A DNA stretch of 64,000 nucleotides from Nipponacmea schrenckii. Its lineage: Eukaryota; Mollusca; Gastropoda; Lottiidae. This document shows, piece after piece, positions 1-11,759 of the stretch. The stretch's first letter is position 1; each line of letters starts with the position of its first letter. Position numbers and translations under genes: made by a program. The DNA is taken from positions 10,988,208 to 11,052,207 of the forward strand of contig CM060203.1 in the NCBI GenBank assembly GCA_030562195.1, in the 5' to 3' direction. The notes beneath the pieces were generated by a model. The model searched no databases. It was not told where the DNA came from and saw nothing but the letters and a program-made list of their open reading frames with translations.

Positions 1-3000
1 TGGTCAATAAATAGCTGACTTTTGGGTATATGTAAAATGCCCTGTAGTATTTTTGCACTTTCTTTTATCAAACTTTCATGCTCCATAAACTTTAAGTTAT
101 TTCATGAAAAATATTGTGACAATCTTGCTGGCAGTGCACTGTTGTGTCTAGCTCTGCGATGAGTTTGTTACTTTGATTACTGACTTCACTTTGTATTTTA
201 ATTTCGAATAATGACATATTAAAACATAATTCAGGATTACCATTTAAACATTGAAAGAAAACTATAGACTTCAAGCTAATATCTAATGACACCATAATAG
301 ATTAACCATAATTTGATCTTTATCTAAGCCAATTGACAGGCAGGTTCTATAGACCACAGATTTGCTACTCAACAATTATAATTAATCTTAAAACTATCCT
401 TGTAACAATGACAGCAAAATTTCCTTCCTCAAACATGCTTTAAGTAGGTATAATCTCATTATAGCACAGTTTACTATACAATACTATGGAAGATGAAAGA
501 GGCAATTGAGCCAGAGTTATGCAAAATGGAAATTAGTCAAGCCCCGCTACGTTTTTTTTTGTTTGTTTTTTCAATCTTTTAATTGCCATTTATTGTTATT
601 GGTCAATTGGGTATGACAAAATGTGAATTTGAGACATTGGCAATGTTACAAGTAATTTATAGAATGTTTTCATTCGAAACCATGTATGAATAACCTTCTT
701 AGTTGAAATACCTTTTACAAGATGACCGACAAAAACATGGAATAAGAGTCAAATTTTTTCAATACTTTACTGATGAGTCCATAATTCATCACAGTTAAGT
801 AAAAGGGGCACTTCATCTTAACCTTAAAAAATAAGGTTACGCATGTGAAAAAAGTAAGTTCAATTATTGAATCCCTCAATAGCATGAACAAATCATTACA
901 GGGTTTTATTCAATACCATAACAATAAAAGAGGCTTAAAGATCATTTACCCAACTTAACCTAATAAACATACACTGATCTGATAAAGAAACTGTTATTTT
1001 ATTCATTTCTTAATATACCAAATAACCACCTAAAACCTTTCAGAAATTACATTACAACAATTTTCCAATATGTAAAATAAAAACAAATGTCATGATGAAC
1101 CTAGTTTGCAAAAATAAAATTACTACAAAACAAAACTGGATATCACCATAGCTTAGAATGAAATATATTACTTTTTAATTGAATAGTTTTCATACTCCAT
1201 TACTACTCTAGTTTGGATTAATAACACACTTGCACTAAAGATAGAGATAAAGAAATTTATAGTCAGAAGTTAGCAGACATGTCAGGGGATATGTAGCATG
1301 CACGACCCATAGTACACTAGAGCATGCAAGTCAAGCATTTAACTCTCTATGTATTCCAGAAGTATAGTCACCAGCCCACCATGTTTTTATTTGGATAAAT
1401 ACAGTTTGTAGTAGAACTTTCAATTCATTGAATAAAAGTAAGTCAATGGTTAATTAAATAGACAACCATTTGTGTGTAATTCTGGCAAAAATATTTGTAC
1501 TCATCTATATTTCCTTTAGACCATAAAGTAAAGATATATCTGATATATGTCCTCTGTTTTAGATTGTTTAGGCAGTAATGAAGACAAAATATATAGTTAT
1601 ATATAGACATAGAATATTAATTCAGTGCAGAATTTGCAAGAAAATGGTATAAGTATGTTATCTGTCATTGGTGAGGTTCCTGATGACCATTATGAACTTA
1701 AATCATATTATATTTTTACCTATGCAACAACATACCTCTAATCATCTTTAATAAACAACTTTTTTCATATATTTCAACTATAAAAACTAATTTAAATTAT
1801 TTTCATTATTCATCATGTATCCTCTTTATCTCACACTTTCTTTTCAAAACAACCTGACAGCAAAAAACACACGGAAATTGAAAACTAAACAAAAAGACAT
1901 TTTTCTAAACACAAATTTGTTGATTCAACACACCATTTTTTCTACTTTTTACAGAAATACCTTTGATTAAATTGAGAACGAAAAAAAAAAGTCGGTGGCT
2001 AAAAATAGGAGTTCAAAAGACGGACGAGAAAACGAAGAGCATAATATTTGAATAGTAACGGTATAACAATGTCAAGGTCATTGGTAAACCTTGAAACAAA
2101 ACTGTGTGCTTTCTTCACAAAAATTGGGATATTTGTGGAATGAGGAAAAAAATCCTGACATGATATTTACAATAGGAGGGTTAAAATTTCATTGTAAAAT
2201 ACCTTAAATTCACATGTTTTTTTATAATGTCATGAAATTGCCATGAAACATAGAAAGAATAGTTTGTCTAATTACATTCATTACATGCAAAATAAACAGT
2301 TAGCCATGAGTAGTTTTTAGTTTTATTTTATTTGTCAATGCATTGTTTATTTATTTTGGCACAGTTTAGAAGAAAAAAAGTTTATTTATCAACTGCCACA
2401 GCAGAAAAATAAGAGTTCTTAACTGATGTCATTCAGAAAGCCTCTTGGACAGTTTGAAACAAGATATGGTTCATAATAACATGAGATGTCAGATATCTGT
2501 TATCACATTGAACAAATATCACTAAAGTAAAAAATTAATTTGAAATCTAGCCACTGTTATCTTGGCTAAAAAATTTTTTTATAGAAAACTTAAGAATTCG
2601 AACCACATCTTGTTAGTGACTGACATTATACAGCAATATTTTCCTTGTGTCAACTGTCATCTTTACACCATGTATAAACAGTGTACATATTGACTCATTA
2701 TAAAAGAGTCCAACATACTTTACATCATGTTTTATATACATTATAAATATTGACTCATTAATATCTTTATCATTTCAAATATGCCAAACAAATATTTTTT
2801 ACAATTTCAATGATACTTGTGTAAAGTTGATTGGATCCTGTTTTCAAAGTTGGATAGCTGATGATAGTTAAAGTAGAACTAGAAGCTGATATGCTCATGG
2901 TAAGCTCAGGTCTGCTGTTATAAGTTATAACATAGATAAAGATTCAGTATGTGAATTGAAAGGTTGCTAAAATTAAAGAGAAGTAGTATATCCATAATAG

Positions 3001-4900
3001 CATTTCTTGTTATATAATGTTCTATCTACTTCTAAATGTCATTCAAAGATTATATAACCTGGATGTTTTGATTAAAATTTGTATTACATCACTTACGATC
3101 AAATGATCATTTTGAAATCATTTAGTTGGAATTTTGCCCCAGTAGCATTGTATATCTATTCAATTAAAAATATTGCCAAGGTCGTTGAAAATCAATAGGC
3201 TATCATTGATTCTTTTATATATGATATCCAGGTTGAATTTTGATTATTTCTTTCAGGGGTCTGCTCATAACTTGTTTAATTTGTTCAAAAAGAGACTTTG
3301 AACACAGATACCTTTTTTTATTTGGCCAGTTTGTGTTAAAAGTTCAGTTGGTTCAGCCTAAAAGTTCAAAGAAAATTTTTGTTTAGAATATCCATATTTT
3401 CATGTGAGATACCCAACAATACTTTCCAAAAATGCAAAGTTTGACAGTTTATATCCTGTGACCTTGACCTTTGTTGATCTTACCCCTTACAGGGTTAGCA
3501 GTCATTGAATTGGGTTTTTTTTGTTCGAAGTCTACTTCCAGCAGTTTTACCTTTCAAAAATAAACATTTTTGCAAATTGCTATTTGTGACACTCGTTCTT
3601 ATTGATATAGTATACTATAACAATCTAGTCATTGTTTATTTAGTGTACATCAGGCAAAACAAGAACAAGACTCCGCTCAGCCATTGAACCATAGGAGACA
3701 CCAACACTTACTGTACAAAATTATGCAAGACATACTTTTCCATGTAAAAACTAACAAACATTAAATATAATACATCATATATGATATAGTTACAGGCTAC
3801 TAAGTACACTGTATAATAAGATAATCATTTTTGTTGCCTTCAAATATTTTAACATTGCTCAATATAAAAACTCATTATTTTGATTTGCACTCAATTTAAA
3901 TCTCAACTTAAAATCTCAAATATTGTAGGTGTTTTCATAAATGCCTTTGGTAAATCTATATTTTATTTAATGTATTTAGCAGGATACTGAAGAAATCACA
4001 TTGCTGGATCAAGATTATCTTAATTAAGATCCTGGTCACGTTTTTTACTGCTCTGAAAATTATACTTCCTGTTGATATTTGTGGCCTTTATTTTTTTTTT
4101 ATTAAAAGGGTGTTTAAAATAATATAGATAAAAATACTGAAAATATCACCTGTTAATATCAAGTAGCAATTGCAAATCAAAAACACAGAATAAAATTTAG
4201 ATTTTTAGAAAAAAATATGGAGGATTGTCTATCCCATAAGACTTAAATCAATGACAGCAGCACAAGATTATGAAATTTTGATATGGCTTTTCATACTTGA
4301 TTTAAAAATTGTTATCTTAACTTTTTCTTTCAATATGATATACTTACAAAAAATAAAATATAAATACAATAATTGAAAGATAAATGCACTTCTACTTTCA
4401 AGGTTATTCAAGTCTTATTAGGAAAAGGCAATTTTGTCTCTAATTTGTAGCAAATTTGTAGTGGTCCTGACCTAAGTTTTTTGCACTTCTTGATATGTTT
4501 AGAATTTGTCTGATATTTAGTGATTTAATTTGTTTTTGTAACATAGAAACATGTATCCCAAAGTAGCTGTAAAAATGTATTTATGACGAAACTTGTCCAT
4601 ATAAACTTTACAAATGTGCCTGTTTACTGAAAATTCATCTGCTAAAAAAAAAGGATGAATATTGACAGAACATTGTTGGCAAATATAGTCTTATTATCTC
4701 TTATACTGTGTACTTTATCCACAACTAATGTCCTCATGTTTCAAAGATTGAGTCGAGTTATTTTTTTTAATACAAACATACTGAATTTCAATCCAGGGAT
4801 CATTTTACCTTTGATAAACCATCGTCAAGGCCAACACATTTTTTATCTTTTCTTTTTCTAACAAACTAAAAAAATTATTAATTTGATAAAAATTGATCAA
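1..4900. other. Non-coding AT-rich sequence, no gene seen
   Basis: No open frame here has recognisable protein similarity, codon bias or paired splice sites. Short poly-A/T tracts are common. A small direct repeat (ATTGACTCATTA) occurs twice near 2.69 and 2.75 kb. It could be intergenic, or intron of a gene that extends beyond the left edge. Confidence 0.6.
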
Positions 4901-5039
4901 ATAGCTTGCCAGGCAAGGTAATATACGCCCACTGGCAGCATTTATTTCAAATAAAAACTTTTCAGTAAGGTTACAATAAGTGGAATGAATTATTCAACCT
5001 ACCAACCTATTTTTTTTTAGGGTCTCTAGTTTCATTAAA

Positions 5040-6960
5040 AACTGTCAAGAATTGTACCTAATAACAACTCATTAAATATTTTTCGGTATTTTTATGATTT
5101 GCAATAGGGTTCACCCTTAATAATATTTTGATATTTTTAATTCTTAATAAGGCTCATCCTTGGTTGATATTAAACAATTTCAGCGAGTTTGTCAAAAAGG
5201 AATGTTTAGAGTGTTCACAAGCCAAAAGTTGAAAGCGTTTTTGAACACAGGCGCAATAACTGACACTAAATATTTTTCGATTTATCTGATTTTCAATAGG
5301 GTTTATCCTTATGAGAAAACAAATACTAAAGCCAAGTTTCATCAAAATCCATTCAAAATTGTTCTTTCTAGAGTGTTTACGAGTTAAATTGAACGCGTTT
5401 TCAAAAACAAGGTCAATAACTTGTACTAAATATTTTTCGATTTTCAATAGGGTTCATCCTTGGGAGACAACAAATACTCCAGCCAAGTTACATCAAAATC
5501 CATTAAAAATTGTTCTTTCTAGAGTGTTTACAAGCTAAAATTGAACGCGTTTTCAAGAACAAGGGCTATAACTGACACTAAATATATTTCTATTTATTTG
5601 ATTTATAATAGGGTTCATCCATGGGTAAAAACAAATACTCAAGCCAAAGTTAATCAAAATCCATTAAGAATAGTTCTTTCTAGAGTGTTTACAAGCTAAA
5701 ATTGAATGCGTTTTCAAGAACAAGGGCAGTAACTCATACTAAAATTTTTTTCGATTTTGCTGATTTTCAATAGGGTTCATCCTTGAGTTATAACACACTC
5801 TCACACCAAGTTTCATTGAAATCCATCAAGAATTGTGCCATGTAGAGTGTTTACGAGACAAAAATCGAACGCGTTTAAAAGAACAAGGGCAATAATTATA
5901 TTAGATATATTTTGATATTTCTAATTTTCAATTAGGCTCATCCCTTGCAATATCCAACAATTTGTCAACATTGGTCATGAATTGTACCTTCTAGAGTGTT
6001 TATTAGCCAAAAAGTTAAACCCGTTTTCAAACACAAGGGCAATAACTGACACTAAATATATTTCGATTTATTTGATTTTCAATAAGGTTCATCCTTGGGT
6101 AAAAACAAATACTCAAGCCAAGTTTTATCAAAATCCATTTAAAAATTGTTCTTTCTAGAGTGCTTAAAAGCTAAAATTGAACGCGTTTTCAAACACAAGG
6201 GCAATAACTGATACTAAATATTTTTCGATTTAACTGAATTTCAATAGGGTTCATCCTTAAGTGATTAGAAATACTCATGCAAAGTTATGTCAAAATCGCT
6301 CAAGAATTGTGACTTGTAGAGTGTTTACAAGGCAAAAATCCAACACATTTTTTAGAACAAGGGCAATAATTCCTATTAAATATATTTCGATATGTGCTAT
6401 TTTCAAAAGGGGTTTATTCTTGGGTGATATTTAAAAAATTTCAGCAAGTTTCGTCAAAATCGGTCAATAACTGTGCTTTGTAGAGTGTTTACAAGCTAAA
6501 AATTGAACGCGTTTTCAAAAACAAGGGCAATAACTGATATTAATTTTTTTTTGATTTGACTGGTTTTCAATAGGCTTCATCCTTGGGTGATAACAAATAC
6601 TCAGGCCAAGTTTCATTAAAAACCATTAAAAATTGTTCTCTCAAGAGTGTTTACAAGCTAAAAATTTAACGCGTTTTCAAGAAAAAGGGCAATAACTCAT
6701 ACTAAATGTTTTTCGATTTCGCTGATTTTCGATAGGGTTTATCCTTGAGTTATAACATACTCTCACACCAAGTTTCATCAAAATCGGTCAAGAATTGCAC
6801 TTTGTAGAGTGTTTACGAGCCATTCAAGAACAAGGGCACAAACTCATACTAATTTTTTTCCGATTTCGCTGATTTTCAATAGGGTTCTCCTTGCGTGATC
6901 ATAAACACTCATATTAAGTTTCATCTAAATCCGTCAAGAATTACACCGTGTAGAGTGTTT
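5040..6960. repeat. Tandem array, ~160-bp unit, about 12 copies
   Basis: The phrase AGAGTGTTTAC or a one-to-three-base variant recurs near 5208, 5371, 5521, 5679, 5845, 5993, 6158, 6318, 6481, 6644, 6806 and 6951, a spacing of about 145-166 bp. Units are clearly diverged from one another, so the array is not recent. Short open frames inside it are repeat artefacts. Confidence 0.9.
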
Positions 6961-6972
6961 ACGAGCAATTGT

Positions 6973-7030
6973 GGACGGACGGACGGACGGACGGACCGAC
7001 GGACGGACGGACGGACGGACGGACGGACGG
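6973..7030. repeat. (GGAC)n microsatellite
   Basis: About 14 GGAC tetramers with one interruption (ACCG). It lies between the last tandem unit and the right terminus of the pearl-like element. Confidence 0.95.
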
Positions 7031-7076
7031 ATGTGGGTGACGACAATATACGCCCCCCATTTCATGTGGGCGTATA

Positions 7077-10000
7077 AAAATCAGGAGTTTGACGCTAAAT
7101 TTCAGATTAGTATTAACAACTGTACTTTTCATTATAACTATTTGACTTCAACTTAATATGATCTTTAACTTAAGCCTTTGATTGGATAATAAAATAAGTA
7201 ATCATAGAATAACTTTATAAACTGGCCTAAGAATATTACCCTAAAGTTGGTGTATAATGTTTAACCATGTCAGATTTTATCCACATTATAATGTGGGCAT
7301 ATAAAAATATAAAGCCATCTAGAGAGTTATTTTCCATAATCTATTGTTAAAAATACACTGTTTCTACTGCCTCCTAGCATTAGAGAGTTGAAATATGTTT
7401 ACCTTGTAATGACAATAATGATTGGTAATAGTGGACAACATAAATCAGGCTTATCTCCTAAGCTTTGATATTTCCTTAATATTTAATAATAATCTTTAAA
7501 GATAATTACTCGAACAAACTACAGACAGATAATCGGGTAACATATCTATTTCTTCACAATTGACAAGCCATAATTAATATTCTTAAAAATTCCTTTGACA
7601 AGTTAAACAATGATTTTTTGAAATTGAAAACTAGACACAATGCAAATGAAGTAAATTTTACCAGGAGATGAAGAAAAGCTTATTAATTTGTAGGGAAAAA
7701 TTCAGGTGGATATATTTGCCGGTCTAGTAATACATCAAGAGCTCAAACTTTGAACATGGAGACTGGTGAGCAAGCATCTATCATGTTAGGTTTCATGGCT
7801 TCTTTAAAACAGCTAACTGGACTCAAGCTTCACCATAAAGTTTCCACTAAACAGTGCCTGGAAGAACAGACATTATCACAAATATTTAGTTGCTGAGGTA
7901 TAGTAGTGAAATACTAGAGGCTATAATACAATAATCATCTAGAAATTAATAATAATTAGTATTATAACACCAACCTACGGCTAGATAAAGAAACACTGTG
8001 TTTTAACCTTGCTGTATGAGCAGTATCATTTTATATGAGGATATCTTTAAGTACCTCTATCAGTGCTAATATGACACTGTAATAGAATAATTTATCAAAT
8101 TCAAATGATAACTTTGATAAATCAAATTTATTAGCTGGCAATATTTTGTTATACATTAAATACCATATTTTCTCTGTTTTAAGCCATTCACAGATATTGT
8201 CAAGGTCAATTTAAATCTTGTTTTCTTGAGACACAATCAATTTATTCTATTAAAAGCATAGATTATGCAAATAAGGCTGTTAGTATTTGTCTGGTTTCCA
8301 TCAATGCATCAAACATGCAATCACTCATATAAACTACTCCTTTTTTCTATTATAAAGTATTGAACACTTTTTCTCTATCAATATTTTTTTTCTAAGATCA
8401 CAACATCATTATCATGACCTGACCCAGAAATTGATGTAATGGGTTATACTTGATAATTTATTCATAAGAAGAATAAAGCAATTCAAGACATAATTGATTG
8501 ACATAACAATAAGACAGTGTTACACTAGTTATGATATTATTATAGTATCCTACTGTCTATTAAATAATATAAACTAACTAATCCCTTTTTATCCTTATAT
8601 AATCCTTTATCCTCTTAACTCATATTCAAATAATCTGGAATCGGTCATGCAGGCCAAGGTTAAATCAATTCTATTTGAAAAGTGGATTAAAGAGCTAAAT
8701 TTTGTACTAAACCAGTGGATCTTAATATTTTGTCACTTTTCAAATGAATAGTGAATTATTTTGTGCAATTTATAAAAGTCTTAATAATCTTGACGGTCAT
8801 GATATGTAAGCAGTCTCATATTCATTGACTTTTTCAATCCATGACAAAACTCCTTTGGGTTGATACTTAAACATTGAATTTAACAACTGATGAAACCTTT
8901 ACAATAATTCATTCTCACTTGAAAACTTTGATTTTTTTTTTTTTAATTTAATGCAAAAGACATATTTTTTTCCACACATTCTAGTTTTCAAAAGAGTTTC
9001 TTTAAGAGTTGTCTATTTTCAGTATTGAATATCAATGGTATATTGTATGATTAGTAATTTATTGTATCATATTGTGATAATAATTCTCCCTTAATATTAT
9101 ATATTTTTATAAAAAACCTGACATGAATACAAAATCAAGGCTATTCATTCTATACGTATAGTGGTTTAATTTCATATGAATGAACACCAAAATATAGAGC
9201 AATTGATTCCATGAATAGCTTTAACTATATACCATCATAATGTCAAGCTTTTTGCAAACTTGCATTTACACATTGACTGCAATACCGGTACTAACATTTC
9301 TTTTATAATTGAGGTTTGTAAATGAAATGAATACAACCAACCAGGAACCTCAAAATGTGAACACAAAGCTATAATGTTTACAACTGTATTGGGTAAATAA
9401 CAATACAATGAAATTGTTACAATCCAGGCTGAGTGAAAGGTACATAAAAATATATATATAATAATATAAGTACCGGTACAGTAGGTTATATTTAATAATA
9501 TATGTATGCATATAAAAAAAATTCTAATGCTTGTCAAAATCCAGAAGATAAAAAGATATTTTGCATATGTTGCGCTCTTTTATTTTTGGTAAAATTGTAA
9601 GCTATAGATATGGCTCTGATTGTCACATTTTAAATTCCAATTATTATAGCCAATTCTGAGCATCATGATTTATCACTGAGTTCAATTCAATGAAAGACAG
9701 AGGTCACTAGACTTACACTGATGATACAAAGCAACAAAGAGAAAAAGGACTCTAAAACATCAATATCTGTGACTGTCTTAAAATTGTCTTCAGTTAAAAG
9801 GGTGAGTCTTTAGTTATACAAATCTCTTAATACACTTCATAATATTATCAAGCTGGTATCAAATTACAATAGTTGTAAAATTGTAAATAAACCAGATATT
9901 TATCAGTCAAAGATAAATACAGTTCAATGTTCAGTTTGGAGAATTTTTTCTTTTCCAGTGTCACAGACAGTTCATGATCAACAGCATTTTCAAGAAATAA

Positions 10001-11260
10001 TCACTATTCCAGCTTGAAGAGCCTTGAATATTTTCTTCTTTCAAGAAAATTATGTTCAACCTCAGTCATCTTTTCGTCTTGCAACGAATACTGTAGTATC
10101 AGTAAATGGACAGACAACAGGAAAGAGAAGACAACAATATATGTCAACATCAAACTACTAATGAACCAATAAGCAAAATTAAATGCAAAATATATCAAAC
10201 CTAATATTTATTCCAAATACAGCCCAGGAAAGAAACAAAATATTACCTTTGTTTGATTGCGGGAAATTTCAGATGAAATGCCGAGTTAACACTTCAAGTG
10301 AATGTTAAAAAATACCCTCAAAAAACAGTAACGTAGGTTTTTATCACCATTTCTTCAAACACAGACCCAAGCTTCATGAGCAAAGTCAAATAAAACAGAA
10401 AATGTACACATTGAAACAATTTTTTTTTCATATGTGTGCATTTTATCTTGTGTGCATTATATTTATTTAATTCTATGTGCAGATTGAATAAGCAGCTCTG
10501 AATGGATCATGGTACAAAAATAGCTTGTTCAAATGAATATTAACACAAAGCAAAAAAAAACTGTACTTTATTTGAAGGTGCATTTTCAAGGTTGTGAACC
10601 AGGATACCTGATTATCATATTGAAAAGATTATTTAGAACTGTAGTGTAAAATCTGAATGTACTTATAAGGACTTCGATTATACCACATGATAAAACAATT
10701 TGATCAAGCTGCTTTTTTGTCTAACTACCGATAGTTAATTTTGGTTAAATTGACAGAGAGTATCACTCTGTTTAAGACGTGGAGACAAAATAAGTTCAAA
10801 ACATAAAATTAAATTGTCTAGCAGAACTTATTCAATTTGGTTCATATCAGTTCAATTGATACAATGGGCACAAGAAGCTTGCTCCTGTCTGAGAACCCTA
10901 ACTGATGTTAAAAGATTAAGCTTACCTTAGCACTAAAAATGATATTCATTTAAGAATCAAAACAGATTGAATAATTGAAGTGATATCACAATTATGAAGT
11001 CCTCACGATTAAGTAGTGGTATATATGTATTATTTGACAAATAATGATTTACATATCTTACGATAAAATATTCTGATAAACGGACACAGGTATACTGCTT
11101 ATCAGAGAGTTGTTTACTTCCCTACGTCATAACTTCCATTCACAGCTCTGATACACCTTATTGACATGTGTGTTATCATAAACATATTCTGAGTGGACTT
11201 TCCTTGTAAGTGACAATTTAAGGTGGGAAAATTTTAGATTCTGTTCAACAGAACTTCCAT
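7077..11260. other. Non-coding AT-rich sequence with an isolated element terminus
   Basis: No coding gene is supported. Near 7282 lies the palindrome CCACATTATAATGTGG followed by GCATATA. The same terminal hairpin recurs near 37788, so this looks like an orphan right end of the pearl-like family. One spliced-exon-like stretch on the minus strand near 10.01-10.11 kb is treated under findings. Confidence 0.55.
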
Positions 11261-11261
11261 A

Positions 11262-11755
11262 CAATAGTTGGCCAGGCAATAAATCCACTGGCAACTTTGA
11301 TTTAGATAAGAACATTTGGCAGTGCAATCACTAGTATGAAATATTTAATCTTCGGCAAGTTTTGTCAAAATCTAGCAAAAATTGTACTTTCTAGTGTGTT
11401 GACAAGCTGATAATTGAGCGATAATTAACCATCTTTAAATAAAGTCCATCAAGATTTGTGCCCTCTAGAGAGTTTTTACACATTAAAACTTAACCTAAAA
11501 AAATGGGTTATAATAAACACTTCCACTAAGTATAGTCAAAATCTGTCAAGAATTGTGCCTTCTACAGTGTTTTAGGGGCTAAAAATTTAAGGTTTATCCA
11601 ACAACAAGGGCTATAATTCCTTCACCATGGGGTGAAAAAACATTCACACCAAGTTTCATCAGAATCTATCAAGAATTGAGTCTGAAGTTTTTACGAGCAG
11701 TCAGACAGATGGACATGGTTGACAACAATGTCCATATTTCCTAAGGTCTCTGTAT
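11262..11755. mobile_element. Decayed pearl-like element, about 3 units
   Basis: It begins with a degenerate left end (TTGGCCAGGCAATA, then CCACTGGCA). About three diverged tandem units follow (AATTGTGCCTTCTA, AACAAGGGCTATAATTCC, CACCAAGTTTCATCAGAATC). It ends with a vestigial GACAGATGGACATGG in place of the GGAC tract. The right-end GTGGGCGTATA is not recognisable, so this copy is old and truncated. Confidence 0.65.
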
Positions 11756-11759
11756 TAGC

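Larger units (their letters stand above)
4905..7076. mobile_element. Pearl-like (Helentron-type) non-autonomous element with 12 tandem units
   Basis: The left end carries TTGCCAGGCAAGGTA followed by ATATACGCCCAC (4921-4932). The right end carries GTGGGCGTATA (7065-7075), an inverted match to that segment. Between them lie about 12 diverged copies of a roughly 155-165-bp unit. The unit is recognised by AGAGTGTTTAC, GAACGCGTTTTCAA, GGGCAATAACT and CAATAGGGTTCATCCTTG. A GGAC tetranucleotide tract sits just before the right end. Terminal inverted matches, a 160-bp tandem core and an ACGG-type microsatellite match the published description of bivalve pearl elements. No transposase is present, so the element would depend on proteins supplied elsewhere. 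The family name is inferred from structure. Confidence 0.75.

Noticed and set aside
5154..7156. Several overlapping open frames of 60-97 codons
   Set aside because: They lie inside the tandem units and the GGAC tract of the pearl-like element and simply translate the repeat.
9235..9537. 100-codon minus-strand frame with hydrophobic content
   Set aside because: It is AT-driven, with no family similarity, no splice context and simple TATA-rich stretches inside it.
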